In this document: positions 34,902-43,126 of the stretch, in pieces
Position numbering within the stretch: position 1 is the stretch's first letter
Layout of the letters: each line of letters starts with the position of its first letter
Assembly (NCBI GenBank): GCA_963522145.1
Contig: CAUQXI010000009.1
Span: 1-64,000, forward strand
Length of the DNA: 64,000 bases
DNA from: Mesorhizobium_B sp963522145
Lineage (GTDB): Bacteria > Pseudomonadota > Alphaproteobacteria > Rhizobiales > Rhizobiaceae
Reading direction: 5' to 3'
Notes under the pieces: generated by a model
The model's database searches: none
Told to the model about the DNA's origin: nothing
Seen by the model: only the letters and a program-made list of their open reading frames with translations
Program-made: the position numbers and the translations under genes

Positions 34902-36154
34902 GCACGGAAGTCGCCGCACCGGCCGCCAATCCGGCCAAGGCCACCGCGCAGATGGCATTCAAGGAGAACCTGCGCCAGTACGGGCTGGTTCTCGCCCTCA
35001 TCGTCATCATGCTGTTCTTCCAGTACATGACGAACGGAATTCTGTTCAAGCCGGTCAACCTGACCAATGTCGTGCTTCAGAACAGCTACATCATCGTCAT
35101 GGCGCTGGGCATGCTGCTGGTGATCGTGGCCGGTCACATCGACCTGTCCGTCGGCTCGGTGGCAGGCTTCGTGGGTGCTGTCGCGGCCGTGTTGATGGTG
35201 GATTACCACTTGCATCCGCTTCTTGCGGGTTTGCTCTGCATCGGCGTCGGCGCGGTGATCGGCGGCGCGCAGGGCTATTTCGTCGCCTATATGAAGATCC
35301 CCTCCTTTATCGTGACGCTGGCCGGGATGCTGGTGTTCAAGGGGCTCTTGCTGGCATTGCTCGGCGGGCGCTCGGTGGGCCCGTTTCCCACCGAGTTCCA
35401 GTTGCTGTCGGCCGGCTTCATCCCCGACCTGATCGGTGCCTGGACCATTGCCGCCCCGACGCTCAACGCGGCCGGCGGGCCGACCCCCGGAACCGGCATT
35501 GTGCTTCATTCCACCACCATGCTGATCGGCGTGCTGATCGTGGTGGGCATGATCTATGTCGCTCTCCAAAGCCGCCGGAATCGGGAAAGCCACGGCTACG
35601 AGGCAGAGCCCTTCGGTTTCTTTATCCTGAAGAACCTCGTGCTGGCGGGGATCGTGCTCTTCCTGATGTACAAGTTCGCGTCCTATAGGGGCCTGCCCAA
35701 CGTGCTGATCGTGATGGGCCTTCTCATCGCGCTTTTCGTGTTCATCACCAAGCGCATGACGTTTGGGCGGCGCATCTTCGCCATGGGCGGCAATGAGAAG
35801 GCGGCGAAGCTTTCCGGCATCCACACCGAGCGGCTGACCTTCTTCATCTTCACGATCATGGGCATGCTGGCAGCATTGGCGGGATTGATCTATGCGGCCC
35901 GCCTGAACCAGGCCACGCCGAAAGCGGGCGCGGGCATGGAGCTCGACGTGATCGCGGCGGTGTTCGTGGGCGGCGCGTCGGCCATGGGCGGCGTCGGCGA
36001 GGTCGCGGGGGCTGTGATCGGTGCGTTCATCATGGGCGTGATGAACAACGGCATGGGCATCATGGGCATCAACATCGACTGGCAGCAGGTCATCAAGGGC
36101 CTCGTGCTGCTGGGCGCTGTGGCGTTCGACCTTTACAACAAGAAGAAGGCCTGA
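34898..36154 (+). CDS. gguB: Sugar ABC transporter permease GguB (MmsB-like)
   Basis: The 418-residue CUT2-type permease forms the membrane channel of the ChvE-dependent importer. About ten hydrophobic segments are visible, starting with QYGLVLALIVIMLFFQYM. Family marks are GHIDLSVGSVAGFVGA, ILGGRS-like ALLGGRSVGPF, RIFAMGGNEKAAKLSGI and the late AVFVGGASAMGGVGEVAGAV. Compared with RbsC/XylH it has an insertion of roughly 90 residues (about 180-270), which is normal in the XylH/GguB group. It overlaps gguA by 4 bp and is followed by a terminator-like hairpin before gguC. Confidence 0.94.
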   Translation: MSTEVAAPAANPAKATAQMAFKENLRQYGLVLALIVIMLFFQYMTNGILFKPVNLTNVVLQNSYIIVMALGMLLVIVAGHIDLSVGSVAGFVGAVAAVLMVDYHLHPLLAGLLCIGVGAVIGGAQGYFVAYMKIPSFIVTLAGMLVFKGLLLALLGGRSVGPFPTEFQLLSAGFIPDLIGAWTIAAPTLNAAGGPTPGTGIVLHSTTMLIGVLIVVGMIYVALQSRRNRESHGYEAEPFGFFILKNLVLAGIVLFLMYKFASYRGLPNVLIVMGLLIALFVFITKRMTFGRRIFAMGGNEKAAKLSGIHTERLTFFIFTIMGMLAALAGLIYAARLNQATPKAGAGMELDVIAAVFVGGASAMGGVGEVAGAVIGAFIMGVMNNGMGIMGINIDWQQVIKGLVLLGAVAFDLYNKKKA

Positions 36155-36175
36155 CGGCAACTGGCCGAGGGACGG

Positions 36176-36208
36176 GCGGAGGCGCTTCGCAGAGCGCTTC
36201 CGCTTTTT
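36176..36208 (+). terminator. Intrinsic terminator or attenuator between gguB and gguC
   Basis: GCGGAGGCGCT (36176-36186) pairs with AGCGCTTCCGC (36193-36203; 11 bp, one G-U) around TCGCAG and is directly followed by TTTTT (36204-36208). This is a good intrinsic terminator. gguC starts 25 bases later and so depends on read-through or on a promoter I could not identify. Confidence 0.8.
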
Positions 36209-36232
36209 GATGCGTGGGAAGGAAGCAGAACA

Positions 36233-37225
36233 GTGTTGATCTCGCAGATACGTGGCACGGACGGGTCGGTCGCCGTGGCCGCTCGTGAAGCAGGAGAGGC
36301 GGCACGCCTCGTAAAGGGCGCGACGAGCGTTTACGAGCTTGCGCGGGAAGCGATCCGGGGCGGAACCGATCTTCGATCTCTCATCGCGCAGCGGGGTCTG
36401 GGCGAGACGGTCGATCTCGAAGCTGCTTACCGGGAGGGGCGCCTGCTCTGCCCCATCACGCATCCCGATCCTGCTCATCTTCACCTGACGGGCACGGGCC
36501 TGACCCATCTCGGCTCCGCCGCCACGCGAGACGCCATGCACAAGAAGCTGGAAGGCGAGGCCGAGCAGCTCACCGATTCCATGAAGATGTTCCGCATGGG
36601 GCTCGAAGGCGGCAAGCCGAAGGACGGCGAGACCGGCGTGCAGCCGGAATGGTTCTACAAGGGCAACGGCACCTGCGCGGTGGCGCCTGGCGCGGCGTTG
36701 CGCTCACCGTCCTTCGCCGAGGATGCAGGTGAGGAGCCTGAGATCGCTGGTATCTATGTGATCGGCGACGAGGGCGCCGCCTATCGCGTCGGTTTCTCGC
36801 TGTCGAACGAGTTTTCCGATCATGTGACCGAGCGCGTCAACTATCTATGGCTCGCTCATTCCAAGCTGCGCAACGCATCCTTCGGGCCGGAAATCCTGCT
36901 GGGAGAGCTTCCCGACGACATCCGCGGCACCTCACGCATCTCGCGCGGCGGCGAACTCCTTTGGGAGAAGCCGTTTTTGTCCGGTGAAGGCAATATGAGC
37001 CACACGATCGGCAATCTCGAACACCACCACTTCAAGTATGACGTGTTCCGTCAGCCGGGCGACGTGCATGTGCATATGTTCGGCACGGCGACGCTCAGCT
37101 TCGCAGACACCATCCAGACGCAGGAAGGCGACGTGTTCGAGATCGAGGCGGCACCCTTCGGCTTGCCCTTGCGCAATCCTCTCGCGCTGGATGCGGCGCC
37201 GGATGCCCGGGTGCGGATGCTTTGA
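36233..37225 (+). CDS. gguC: GguC / AraD1-family protein (FAH fold)
   Basis: The 330-residue protein is the usual fourth member of chvE-gguABC loci. Its C-terminal half has the fumarylacetoacetate-hydrolase fold with metal-ligand-like segments (EPEIAGIYVIGDEGAAYRVGF, then FSDHVTERVNY and LGELPDDIRGTSRI). It ends with FGTATLSFADTIQTQEGDVFEI. GguC relatives are annotated as AraD1, 2-keto-3-deoxy-L-arabinonate dehydratase-like, so it probably acts on an acid intermediate of pentose catabolism; the reaction is not proven from sequence. GTG at 36233 follows GGAAG; TTG at 36236 is an alternative. It nearly abuts the convergent DUF2238 gene (3 bp). Confidence 0.88.
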   Translation: MLISQIRGTDGSVAVAAREAGEAARLVKGATSVYELAREAIRGGTDLRSLIAQRGLGETVDLEAAYREGRLLCPITHPDPAHLHLTGTGLTHLGSAATRDAMHKKLEGEAEQLTDSMKMFRMGLEGGKPKDGETGVQPEWFYKGNGTCAVAPGAALRSPSFAEDAGEEPEIAGIYVIGDEGAAYRVGFSLSNEFSDHVTERVNYLWLAHSKLRNASFGPEILLGELPDDIRGTSRISRGGELLWEKPFLSGEGNMSHTIGNLEHHHFKYDVFRQPGDVHVHMFGTATLSFADTIQTQEGDVFEIEAAPFGLPLRNPLALDAAPDARVRML

Positions 37226-37228
37226 CGT

Positions 37229-37975
37229 TCAACTCGTCCAGCGCCGCCAGCGCTTCTGGAAGAACGCCTCGTTGGTCTGGAGGAAGCGCTCGACCCAGGC
37301 TGGCGCGCCGGGCTTGCGGCTCGGGCGGGTGCAGTGCCAGCCATAGGCCGCGACAAGGATCGCGGCTCCGGCATTCACGATCAGGTCCCACATCGTGTCG
37401 TCGAGGCCCGAGCCGCCGCTGATGCGCGGCGTTTGCATGTGGACGCCGAACAGCTTCTCGATCGCGAACTCGAAAATCTCCCAGATCGTGCCGATGCTCA
37501 TGGCCAGCATGGGCGCGAACAGGAAAGCGAGACGCGGGCGCAAGCTCCGACCGGCTATTCCATAGGCAAAGAGCAGGCCGAGCGCGCTCAACAGGATGCC
37601 AGAGCTGGTATGGAGCACGAGGTCCCACCACCAGAACCGGTCGTAGAAGCGCATGATCTCGCCGAGAAAAAGCGCTGCAAAGGCGAAGGCGGCGATCGAA
37701 AGCTCGAGCGGCATCGGCAGCAGTACGGGATGCCGGCGCCGGGTGGCGGTTGGAAAGAACACAGTGAACATGGTGAGGAGGATCAGCAGCCCGGCCAGCC
37801 AGCGCGTGGGCCAATCGAGCGTGAACAGGCCGTAGGCCATAACCACGAGCATGGCGCCGAGCACAGTCCAGGCATAGGCGGGTGCCGCATCGGAGGAGGG
37901 TCTCAGCCCGCTTGTGGCCGGAATGTTCGTCGTCAGCGCCCCTGCGACAGCGTCTGCCTGGGCGGGCGGGCGCAT
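37229..37975 (-). CDS. DUF2238 / YjdF-like inner membrane protein
   Basis: This 248-residue integral membrane protein has about six to seven hydrophobic segments between residues 32 and 218 and a charged C-terminal tail. The motif RFYDRFWWWDLVLHTSSGIL (about 110-129) and SIGTIWEIFEF with LDDTMWDLIVN are characteristic of DUF2238 proteins such as E. coli YjdF. His and acidic residues within the membrane segments could bind a metal, but this is speculative. It is 1 bp downstream of crtZ on the same strand, so it is probably carried on the fni-crtZ transcript. A carotenoid-related role is possible only by position. Confidence 0.7.
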   Translation of the reverse strand: MRPPAQADAVAGALTTNIPATSGLRPSSDAAPAYAWTVLGAMLVVMAYGLFTLDWPTRWLAGLLILLTMFTVFFPTATRRRHPVLLPMPLELSIAAFAFAALFLGEIMRFYDRFWWWDLVLHTSSGILLSALGLLFAYGIAGRSLRPRLAFLFAPMLAMSIGTIWEIFEFAIEKLFGVHMQTPRISGGSGLDDTMWDLIVNAGAAILVAAYGWHCTRPSRKPGAPAWVERFLQTNEAFFQKRWRRWTS

Positions 37976-37976
37976 C

Positions 37977-38438
37977 TCAGCGTCCTTGACGCAGTTGCTG
38001 CTTCAGCTTGGCCACCGGCGGCGCGTAAAGGAAGCCGAATGACACTGCGCCCTCCCTTCCATGGGTGGCATGGTGCAGCTTGTGCGCCTGGTAAAGCCGC
38101 TTGAGATAGCCGCTGCGAGGCGGGTTCTTGAAGAGCCAGCGCTGGTGGACCAGTCCATCGTGGAAGATGAAATAGAACAGCCCGTAGGCGGTGATCCCGA
38201 GTGCAACCCACCACAGGAACGGCACCGTGATGCCGATCGTGAACAGCGCGATCGCCAGTCCGGCAAAGCAGACGGCGTAGAGGTCGTTCTTCTCGAAGGT
38301 GTCGTCGTGGTCCTCGTGATGCGACTTGTGCCAGCCCCAACCCCAGCCATGCATGATCCAGCGATGGGCGGCATAGGCGCCAAGCTCCATCAGCAGGAAG
38401 GTGACGAGCACGATCAGCGCGGGAGCGAGACTATCCAT
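37977..38438 (-). CDS. crtZ: Beta-carotene hydroxylase CrtZ
   Basis: CrtZ hydroxylates both rings of beta-carotene to make zeaxanthin in the inner membrane. The 153-residue protein has four hydrophobic stretches and the histidine boxes of the fatty-acid-hydroxylase superfamily: HRWIMHGWGWGWHKSHH (about residues 25-41), then HEDHD, FHDGLVHQRW (about 93-102) and AHKLHHATHG (about 117-126). All di-iron ligands seem present. Length is close to the shorter CrtZ proteins. It lies between fni and the DUF2238 gene on the minus strand and, with crtXYIB and crtE, completes a zeaxanthin-glucoside pathway. Confidence 0.94.
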   Translation of the reverse strand: MDSLAPALIVLVTFLLMELGAYAAHRWIMHGWGWGWHKSHHEDHDDTFEKNDLYAVCFAGLAIALFTIGITVPFLWWVALGITAYGLFYFIFHDGLVHQRWLFKNPPRSGYLKRLYQAHKLHHATHGREGAVSFGFLYAPPVAKLKQQLRQGR

Positions 38439-38507
38439 GGCGGACCTTCGGCAGCACGGGCGGAAACAATTACACGCCGCTTGAGGGTAAAATGTAGCCG
38501 GGCATCC

Positions 38508-39551
38508 TCATCGTGCAAGACGGGAAGCGGCTCCCGGCGCTGAAAGAAGCGGGGCGCGCTTCAGGCTTGCAAGGTCGCGCGAGCCCGTTGCGAAGCAGGC
38601 GATGCGCAGCTGCTGGAACTGGATGCGGAAGAAGCTTTCAACTTGCTCGGTTCCTCCAAGGGCAGCTTCCAGCACGCCCGCCGCCTGGCCGACGAGATCG
38701 GCGCCGAGCCGGATCGCTTTGGCGGCGTCGAGGCCGTGGCGAATGCCCCCTGAGCCGATCAAGAACATTTCTGGAAGCGCCTCACGCGCCTCGCGGATGG
38801 CAAGCGCAGTCGGAATGCCCCAGTCGCGAAAGGGAGCCGCCACCGCCGCCTGTTCCGGCGAATGCGCGCGGCCGGCTTCGATTGCCGCCCAGCTCGTTCC
38901 GCCCGATCCGGCAACGTCGAGATGGCGCACCCCGACATCCCACAGGCGGCGTGCCACGGCGGCACTGATGCCCGCGCCGACTTCCTTCACGATGATCGGC
39001 ACCGGCAGCTCCGCCGCGATGCGCTCGATGCTTTGAAGCACGGCGCTCCAGTCGGTGTCGCCCTCGGGCTGGAGCGCTTCCTGGAGCGGATTGAGGTGGA
39101 TGATCAGGGCATCCGCCTCAAGCGCGGAGACGGCCCGGTGCGCGAGCGCCCTACCGGCCTCGCCCCTGATCTGTGCCGCGCCGAGATTGGCGAGCAGGGG
39201 CACGGATGGCGCCGCGCGGCGGAGGCCGGCATCGAGGCCTGTGCTTCCCGCGCCTTCCAGAGCCACACGCTGCGAGCCCACGCCGAAGGCGATGCCCAGC
39301 ACTTCGGCGGCCTCGGCGATGTGCCGGTTGATGCGTTCCGCACGCGCGGGGCCACCGGTCATCGAGCTGATCAGAAAGGGCGCTGCCAGTTTTCTGCCGA
39401 GCCAGGGGATGGAAATGTCGATGCTGCGAAGATCGAGTTCGGGCAGGGCACAATGCGCGAAGCGGACTTCGTCCAGCCCCGTGCCCGAGCCGTCGGGTGA
39501 ACCCACGCCGGCCAGAACCAGATCGAGGTGACTGTCTTTCCGCGCGCGCAA
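38508..39551 (-). CDS. fni: Type 2 isopentenyl-diphosphate isomerase
   Basis: This FMN-dependent enzyme interconverts isopentenyl and dimethylallyl diphosphate, supplying CrtE. The 347-residue protein has RARKDSHLDLVLAG at the start, FLISSMTGGPARAERINRHIA (landmark), GVGSQR, PIIVKEVGAGIS, VRHLDVAGSGGTSWAAIE and IGSGGIRHGLDAAKAIRLGAD near the end (short landmarks). The start is uncertain. TTG at 39551 is the first usable start codon by homology, but it has no Shine-Dalgarno. A GGGGAG sits further upstream before in-frame ATC codons (about 39576-39584) with no ATG. It is divergent from crtE (179 bp between starts). Type 2 isomerases are common in crt clusters of Pantoea and Paracoccus relatives. 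Confidence 0.93.
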   Translation of the reverse strand: MRARKDSHLDLVLAGVGSPDGSGTGLDEVRFAHCALPELDLRSIDISIPWLGRKLAAPFLISSMTGGPARAERINRHIAEAAEVLGIAFGVGSQRVALEGAGSTGLDAGLRRAAPSVPLLANLGAAQIRGEAGRALAHRAVSALEADALIIHLNPLQEALQPEGDTDWSAVLQSIERIAAELPVPIIVKEVGAGISAAVARRLWDVGVRHLDVAGSGGTSWAAIEAGRAHSPEQAAVAAPFRDWGIPTALAIREAREALPEMFLIGSGGIRHGLDAAKAIRLGADLVGQAAGVLEAALGGTEQVESFFRIQFQQLRIACFATGSRDLASLKRAPLLSAPGAASRLAR

Positions 39552-39730
39552 GCTCGCGGAGGATGCTTCTTCGCCGATGATCGTATCTCCCCAGGAGGCC
39601 GCAAAGGCTCGGCCGCGAAAGCTTGCCGGTTATGATTTGCACGGGTCTTCCACTCACGCCAGCCTGTTCCATCTTGCAACCGGAAGATGTTGCCGCGGTT
39701 CAGCGGCAGGCGGGTTGTCTGGAAGACGGA

Positions 39731-40666
39731 ATGACGAGCGGCAGGCATGACCCTTTCATCGAGATACGCTCGGAGGTCGAGGCGGAACTCGCGCGTCATT
39801 TCGGCGCGATGAACAACCGCAGCCATGTGGGGGCAGCCATGCGGGAGAGCGTGCTCGCGCCCGCCAAGCGCCTGCGCCCGGTGATGACGGTGATCGCCGC
39901 GCGCGATCTCGGCTGCCATGCGCCTGCGGCCCTGCGAGCGGGCTGCGCGGTGGAGCTGGTGCATACCGCCTCGCTGCTGCTCGATGATCTGCCCTGCATG
40001 GACGATGCCACCATGCGCCGCGGCCAGCCGGCGATCCATCTGCGCTATGGGCAGGACGTGGCGATCCTCGCGGCCATCGCGTTGCTCAGCGATGCCTATG
40101 GCATCGCCGCGACGCTTCCCGACGTGCCCGGCGAAAGAGCCGCGCGGGTGGTATCCGCATTGTCCGATGCTATCGGGCTCCAGGGACTTGTCGCGGGGCA
40201 GTATCGCGATCTGCATGACCTTCCGCCCGGCGGCGTCGATGCTGCCGCCTCGATCAACGACCAGAAGACGGGCTCGCTTTTCGTCACCTGCCTTAACATG
40301 GCGGCGACCTTGGCCGGGCTGGAAGCGCCGGCCGATCAGTCGCTTCACCAGTTCGGCCGGGAAGTGGGCCGCGCGTTCCAGCTCTTCGACGACCTGCTCG
40401 ACAAGGATGGAGATGCCGGCCAGATGGGCAAGGATACGGGAAGGGATGCCGGTCGCCCCCGGCTTGCGGCGCAGCTCGACCGCGGCGAGATGATGAGGCT
40501 GATCGGCTCGCATGTGGCTGCGGCACGCGCGGCTTTGGCCGGTCTGCCAGTGCGCGCGAAAGGCTTGTCGGCGCTGACGGACTACCTGTTCGGTGAGGAA
40601 GAGGCGGAGGACCACGCGAGCCGTGCGGAGGTCGCAGCCTTGATGCCGAGCTTCCTTGCGCGCTGA
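39731..40666 (+). CDS. crtE: Geranylgeranyl diphosphate synthase CrtE
   Basis: CrtE condenses isopentenyl units to the C20 precursor of carotenoids. The 311-residue protein has the first Asp-rich motif DDLPCMDDATMRRG (about residues 79-92), GLVAGQYRDL, KTGSLF, and the second Asp-rich motif FQLFDDLLDKDGD (about 216-228), followed by the C-terminal Lys/Asp region. The start ATG at 39731 follows GGAAGACGG at a good distance; an in-frame upstream extension to 39623 has no ribosome site and no homology. It is the only plus-strand gene of the cluster and converges on crtB, with only 22 bp between stop codons. Confidence 0.93.
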   Translation: MTSGRHDPFIEIRSEVEAELARHFGAMNNRSHVGAAMRESVLAPAKRLRPVMTVIAARDLGCHAPAALRAGCAVELVHTASLLLDDLPCMDDATMRRGQPAIHLRYGQDVAILAAIALLSDAYGIAATLPDVPGERAARVVSALSDAIGLQGLVAGQYRDLHDLPPGGVDAAASINDQKTGSLFVTCLNMAATLAGLEAPADQSLHQFGREVGRAFQLFDDLLDKDGDAGQMGKDTGRDAGRPRLAAQLDRGEMMRLIGSHVAAARAALAGLPVRAKGLSALTDYLFGEEEAEDHASRAEVAALMPSFLAR

Positions 40667-40688
40667 GCCGGGGGACCGCGAGCATCGT

Positions 40689-41633
40689 TCAGCGCGGCCG
40701 TGTCCATAGCTCGGATGGACGCGGCGCTTTCCGCTCCACGCGGGAAAGCAGCGCGCCTGTTCCGCCTTCGGCGAGATGGCGCAGCTTCTCGCTTCTGCTC
40801 GTGCTGACCCGGAAGTCCCAGGCCGCGGGGCCGCGTTCCACAACCTTGCATCCGATGGCGCGGTAAACGCCGCGTGCCGCATCCACCGCCCAGGCGGCAC
40901 GGAGCGGAAGCGCGCCGATGCCGCCGCGCGCCGACGCGTAGTAGGGCTCTGCGGCCTCCACCAGTCGCGCGGCGACGCCAGCCACCGCGGCGCGGTTGGC
41001 GGGAGCGGACACCTTTTCGGGTGAGATGCCAGAGTCCGTAAGCCATTCGAGCGGCAGATAGACCCGTCCGGCATCGGCATCGTCGATCACGTCACGCGCG
41101 ATATTGGTGAGCTGGAACGCCAGGCCGAGGTCGCAGGCGCGATCCAGCGTATCGCCAAAATCCGCGCGCGCCCGTGTGGCGCGATCGGTCATGACATAGG
41201 TTATCATCATGCCGACCACGCCCGCTACGCCGTAGCAGTAGAACATCAGGTCGCCTAGCGTGGGGAAGCGCCGCTGCTCGACATCCATGCGGAAGCCGGC
41301 GAGGTGGGCGAGGGGCAGGCGGTCGGGAATGCCGTGGCGCCTCGCCACTTCGGCCAGACAGGCGAAGACCGGATGTGCGACGATGCCGCCGGCAAGGGCA
41401 GCCCGCGTTTCGGCTTCCAGCACGTCGAGCCGATCGCTCGCCGTGTTTTCACGAACAACACTTCCATGGCCGCCCTCTTGGCCGTCCACGACATCGTCGC
41501 AGTAGCGGCACCAGGCGTAGAGCTTCGCCACGTCGCGGCGCGTGGCCTCATCGAACAGGCGAGACGCGGCGGCAAAGCTTTGCGAACCGCGGCTGATCGA
41601 CCTGTCCGCGTAGGCTTGCACGTCCGCGTTCAT
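40689..41633 (-). CDS. crtB: Phytoene synthase CrtB
   Basis: CrtB joins two geranylgeranyl diphosphates to give phytoene. The 314-residue protein has SISRGSQSFAAASRLF near the N-terminus, the first Asp-rich site YAWCRYCDDVVDG (about residues 41-53), GVAGVVGMMITYV and the second site LGLAFQLTNIARDVIDDADAGR with LPLEWL (about 165-195, landmarks). ATG at 41633 overlaps the stop of crtI in ATGA (41630-41633), so it is translationally coupled and last in the crtX-crtY-crtI-crtB run. The reading frame extending upstream to 41822 is only the opposite phase of crtI. Confidence 0.94.
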   Translation of the reverse strand: MNADVQAYADRSISRGSQSFAAASRLFDEATRRDVAKLYAWCRYCDDVVDGQEGGHGSVVRENTASDRLDVLEAETRAALAGGIVAHPVFACLAEVARRHGIPDRLPLAHLAGFRMDVEQRRFPTLGDLMFYCYGVAGVVGMMITYVMTDRATRARADFGDTLDRACDLGLAFQLTNIARDVIDDADAGRVYLPLEWLTDSGISPEKVSAPANRAAVAGVAARLVEAAEPYYASARGGIGALPLRAAWAVDAARGVYRAIGCKVVERGPAAWDFRVSTSRSEKLRHLAEGGTGALLSRVERKAPRPSELWTRPR

Positions 41634-43126
41634 CCGCCGCGCGCCTGACCGATCATCAGCCCGGCCGTCGCCTTTGCCGATCCGACAACGCCCGGTACGC
41701 CTGCGCCCGGATGGGTGCCCGCGCCGACGATGTAAAGATTGGAGATCACGTCGTCGCGGTTGTGCGGCCGGAACCACGCGCTCTGGGTGAGCACCGGTTC
41801 CAACGAGAAGGCCGAGCCCCAATGGGCGTTGAGCTCGTCGCGGAAGTCGTGCGGGGTGAAGTGGCGCAGGGTCACGAGCTCGGATCGCAGGCCCGGCATG
41901 TAACGCGCTTCGAGATAATCGAGGATGCGATCGCGGTAGCGCGGCCCTTCTGTTTCCCAGTCGATCTCGGCCTGGCCGAGATGCGGCACGGGGGCGAGCA
42001 CGTAGTAGGCGCCGGCGCCCGGCGGGGCGAGGGACGGGTCGGTAATGCAGGGCGAGTGGAGGTAGAGCGAGAAATCCTGAGCAAGCTCCTTGCCGCGAAA
42101 AATCTCACCGATCAGCTCACGATAGCGCGGGCCGAAGCAGACGGTGTGATGTGCGATGTCGGTGTGGAGCCGGTTCAGGCCGAAATAGATCACGAAAAGC
42201 GACATGCTGTGCCGCTTGGCGCCCAGCCGGCGCCCTTCCGCCCTGCCGCGACGGTGTTCCTTCAGGAGCTCCCGATAGGTATGAACCACGTCGCCATTGG
42301 AGGCGATCATGTCGACTGCCAAGCGCTCGCCGTTGACGCGGACGCCGTTGACGCGGTCGCCTTCCGTCTCGATCGCCTCGATCGGCGCGGAAAGATGAAT
42401 CCTGCCGCCGAGGCGCTCGAAGTGCCGCACCATGCCCGCGATCAGCGCGCCCGTCCCGCCGCGCGGGAACCACACTCCGCCCGTGCGCTCCAGCGCGTGG
42501 ATCAGCGTGTAGATGGAGGAGGTCGCAAAGGGGTTGCCGCCGACCAGCAGCGAGTGAAACGAGAATGCCTGGCGAAGATGCTCGTCCGCGATAAAGCGTG
42601 AGACCATGCCGTAAACGCTGCGCCAGGCCTGGAGCCGCGCAAGCTGGGGAGCCGCCGCCACCATGCAGCGAAAGCTCAGGAATGGCACCGTGCCGAGCCG
42701 GACATAGCCTTCATTGTAGACCTCGCGCGAATAAGCGAGGAAGCGGCGATAGCCGTCGAGGTCCGCGGGAGACTTGGCTGCGATTTGCCGATCGAGTGCT
42801 TCCTGGTCGTCGAGATAGTCGAAGCTGTAGCCGTCTTCCCAGGCGAGCCGGTAGAAGGGCGAGACGGGCAGAAGCTCGACATCCTCGTCCATCCGGTGGC
42901 CGGACAGCGTCCAAAGCTCGCGCAAACAGTTCGGATCGGTAATGACGGTCGGGCCGGCGTCGAAGGTGAAGCCCTGATCCTCGTAGACATAGGCGCGGCC
43001 GCCGGGCTTATCGCGCTTCTCGAAGATCGTGGTCTGGATGCCCGCAGACTGAAGGCGGATGGCGAGCGCGAGCCCGCCGAAACCGGCGCCGATGACGATC
43101 GCCGTCTTTTGTTTTTGCTCCGTCAA
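41630..43126 (-). CDS. crtI: Phytoene desaturase CrtI
   Basis: CrtI performs four FAD-dependent desaturations turning phytoene into lycopene. The 498-residue protein has an N-terminal dinucleotide-binding motif (AIVIGAGFGGLALAIRLQ, about residues 9-26), then GGRAYVYEDQGFTFDAGPTV. A C-terminal FAD motif, PVLTQSAWFRPHNRDD and LYIVGAGTHPGAGVPGV, is typical of bacterial CrtI. Length is as expected (about 490-500). It overlaps crtY upstream by 4 bp (43123-43126) and crtB downstream by 4 bp. It is in the core crtYIB block. Confidence 0.96.
   Translation of the reverse strand: MTEQKQKTAIVIGAGFGGLALAIRLQSAGIQTTIFEKRDKPGGRAYVYEDQGFTFDAGPTVITDPNCLRELWTLSGHRMDEDVELLPVSPFYRLAWEDGYSFDYLDDQEALDRQIAAKSPADLDGYRRFLAYSREVYNEGYVRLGTVPFLSFRCMVAAAPQLARLQAWRSVYGMVSRFIADEHLRQAFSFHSLLVGGNPFATSSIYTLIHALERTGGVWFPRGGTGALIAGMVRHFERLGGRIHLSAPIEAIETEGDRVNGVRVNGERLAVDMIASNGDVVHTYRELLKEHRRGRAEGRRLGAKRHSMSLFVIYFGLNRLHTDIAHHTVCFGPRYRELIGEIFRGKELAQDFSLYLHSPCITDPSLAPPGAGAYYVLAPVPHLGQAEIDWETEGPRYRDRILDYLEARYMPGLRSELVTLRHFTPHDFRDELNAHWGSAFSLEPVLTQSAWFRPHNRDDVISNLYIVGAGTHPGAGVPGVVGSAKATAGLMIGQARGG

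Noticed and set aside
34775..36541. 588-codon open frame on the minus strand
   Set aside because: It is antisense to gguB and the start of gguC, is His/Arg/Gln-rich in the way of GC-biased shadow frames, and has no domain.
40659..40696. Inverted repeat CGCGCTGA/TCAGCGCG between crtE and crtB
   Set aside because: Both genes end in an Arg codon plus TGA in opposite directions, so the symmetry is explained by the two stop-codon contexts. The loop is 22 nt and there is no T-run.
41634..41822. N-terminal extension of crtB by 63 codons
   Set aside because: The extension lies wholly within crtI in another frame, is Arg-rich and unlike phytoene synthases; ATG at 41633 with the ATGA overlap is the natural start.
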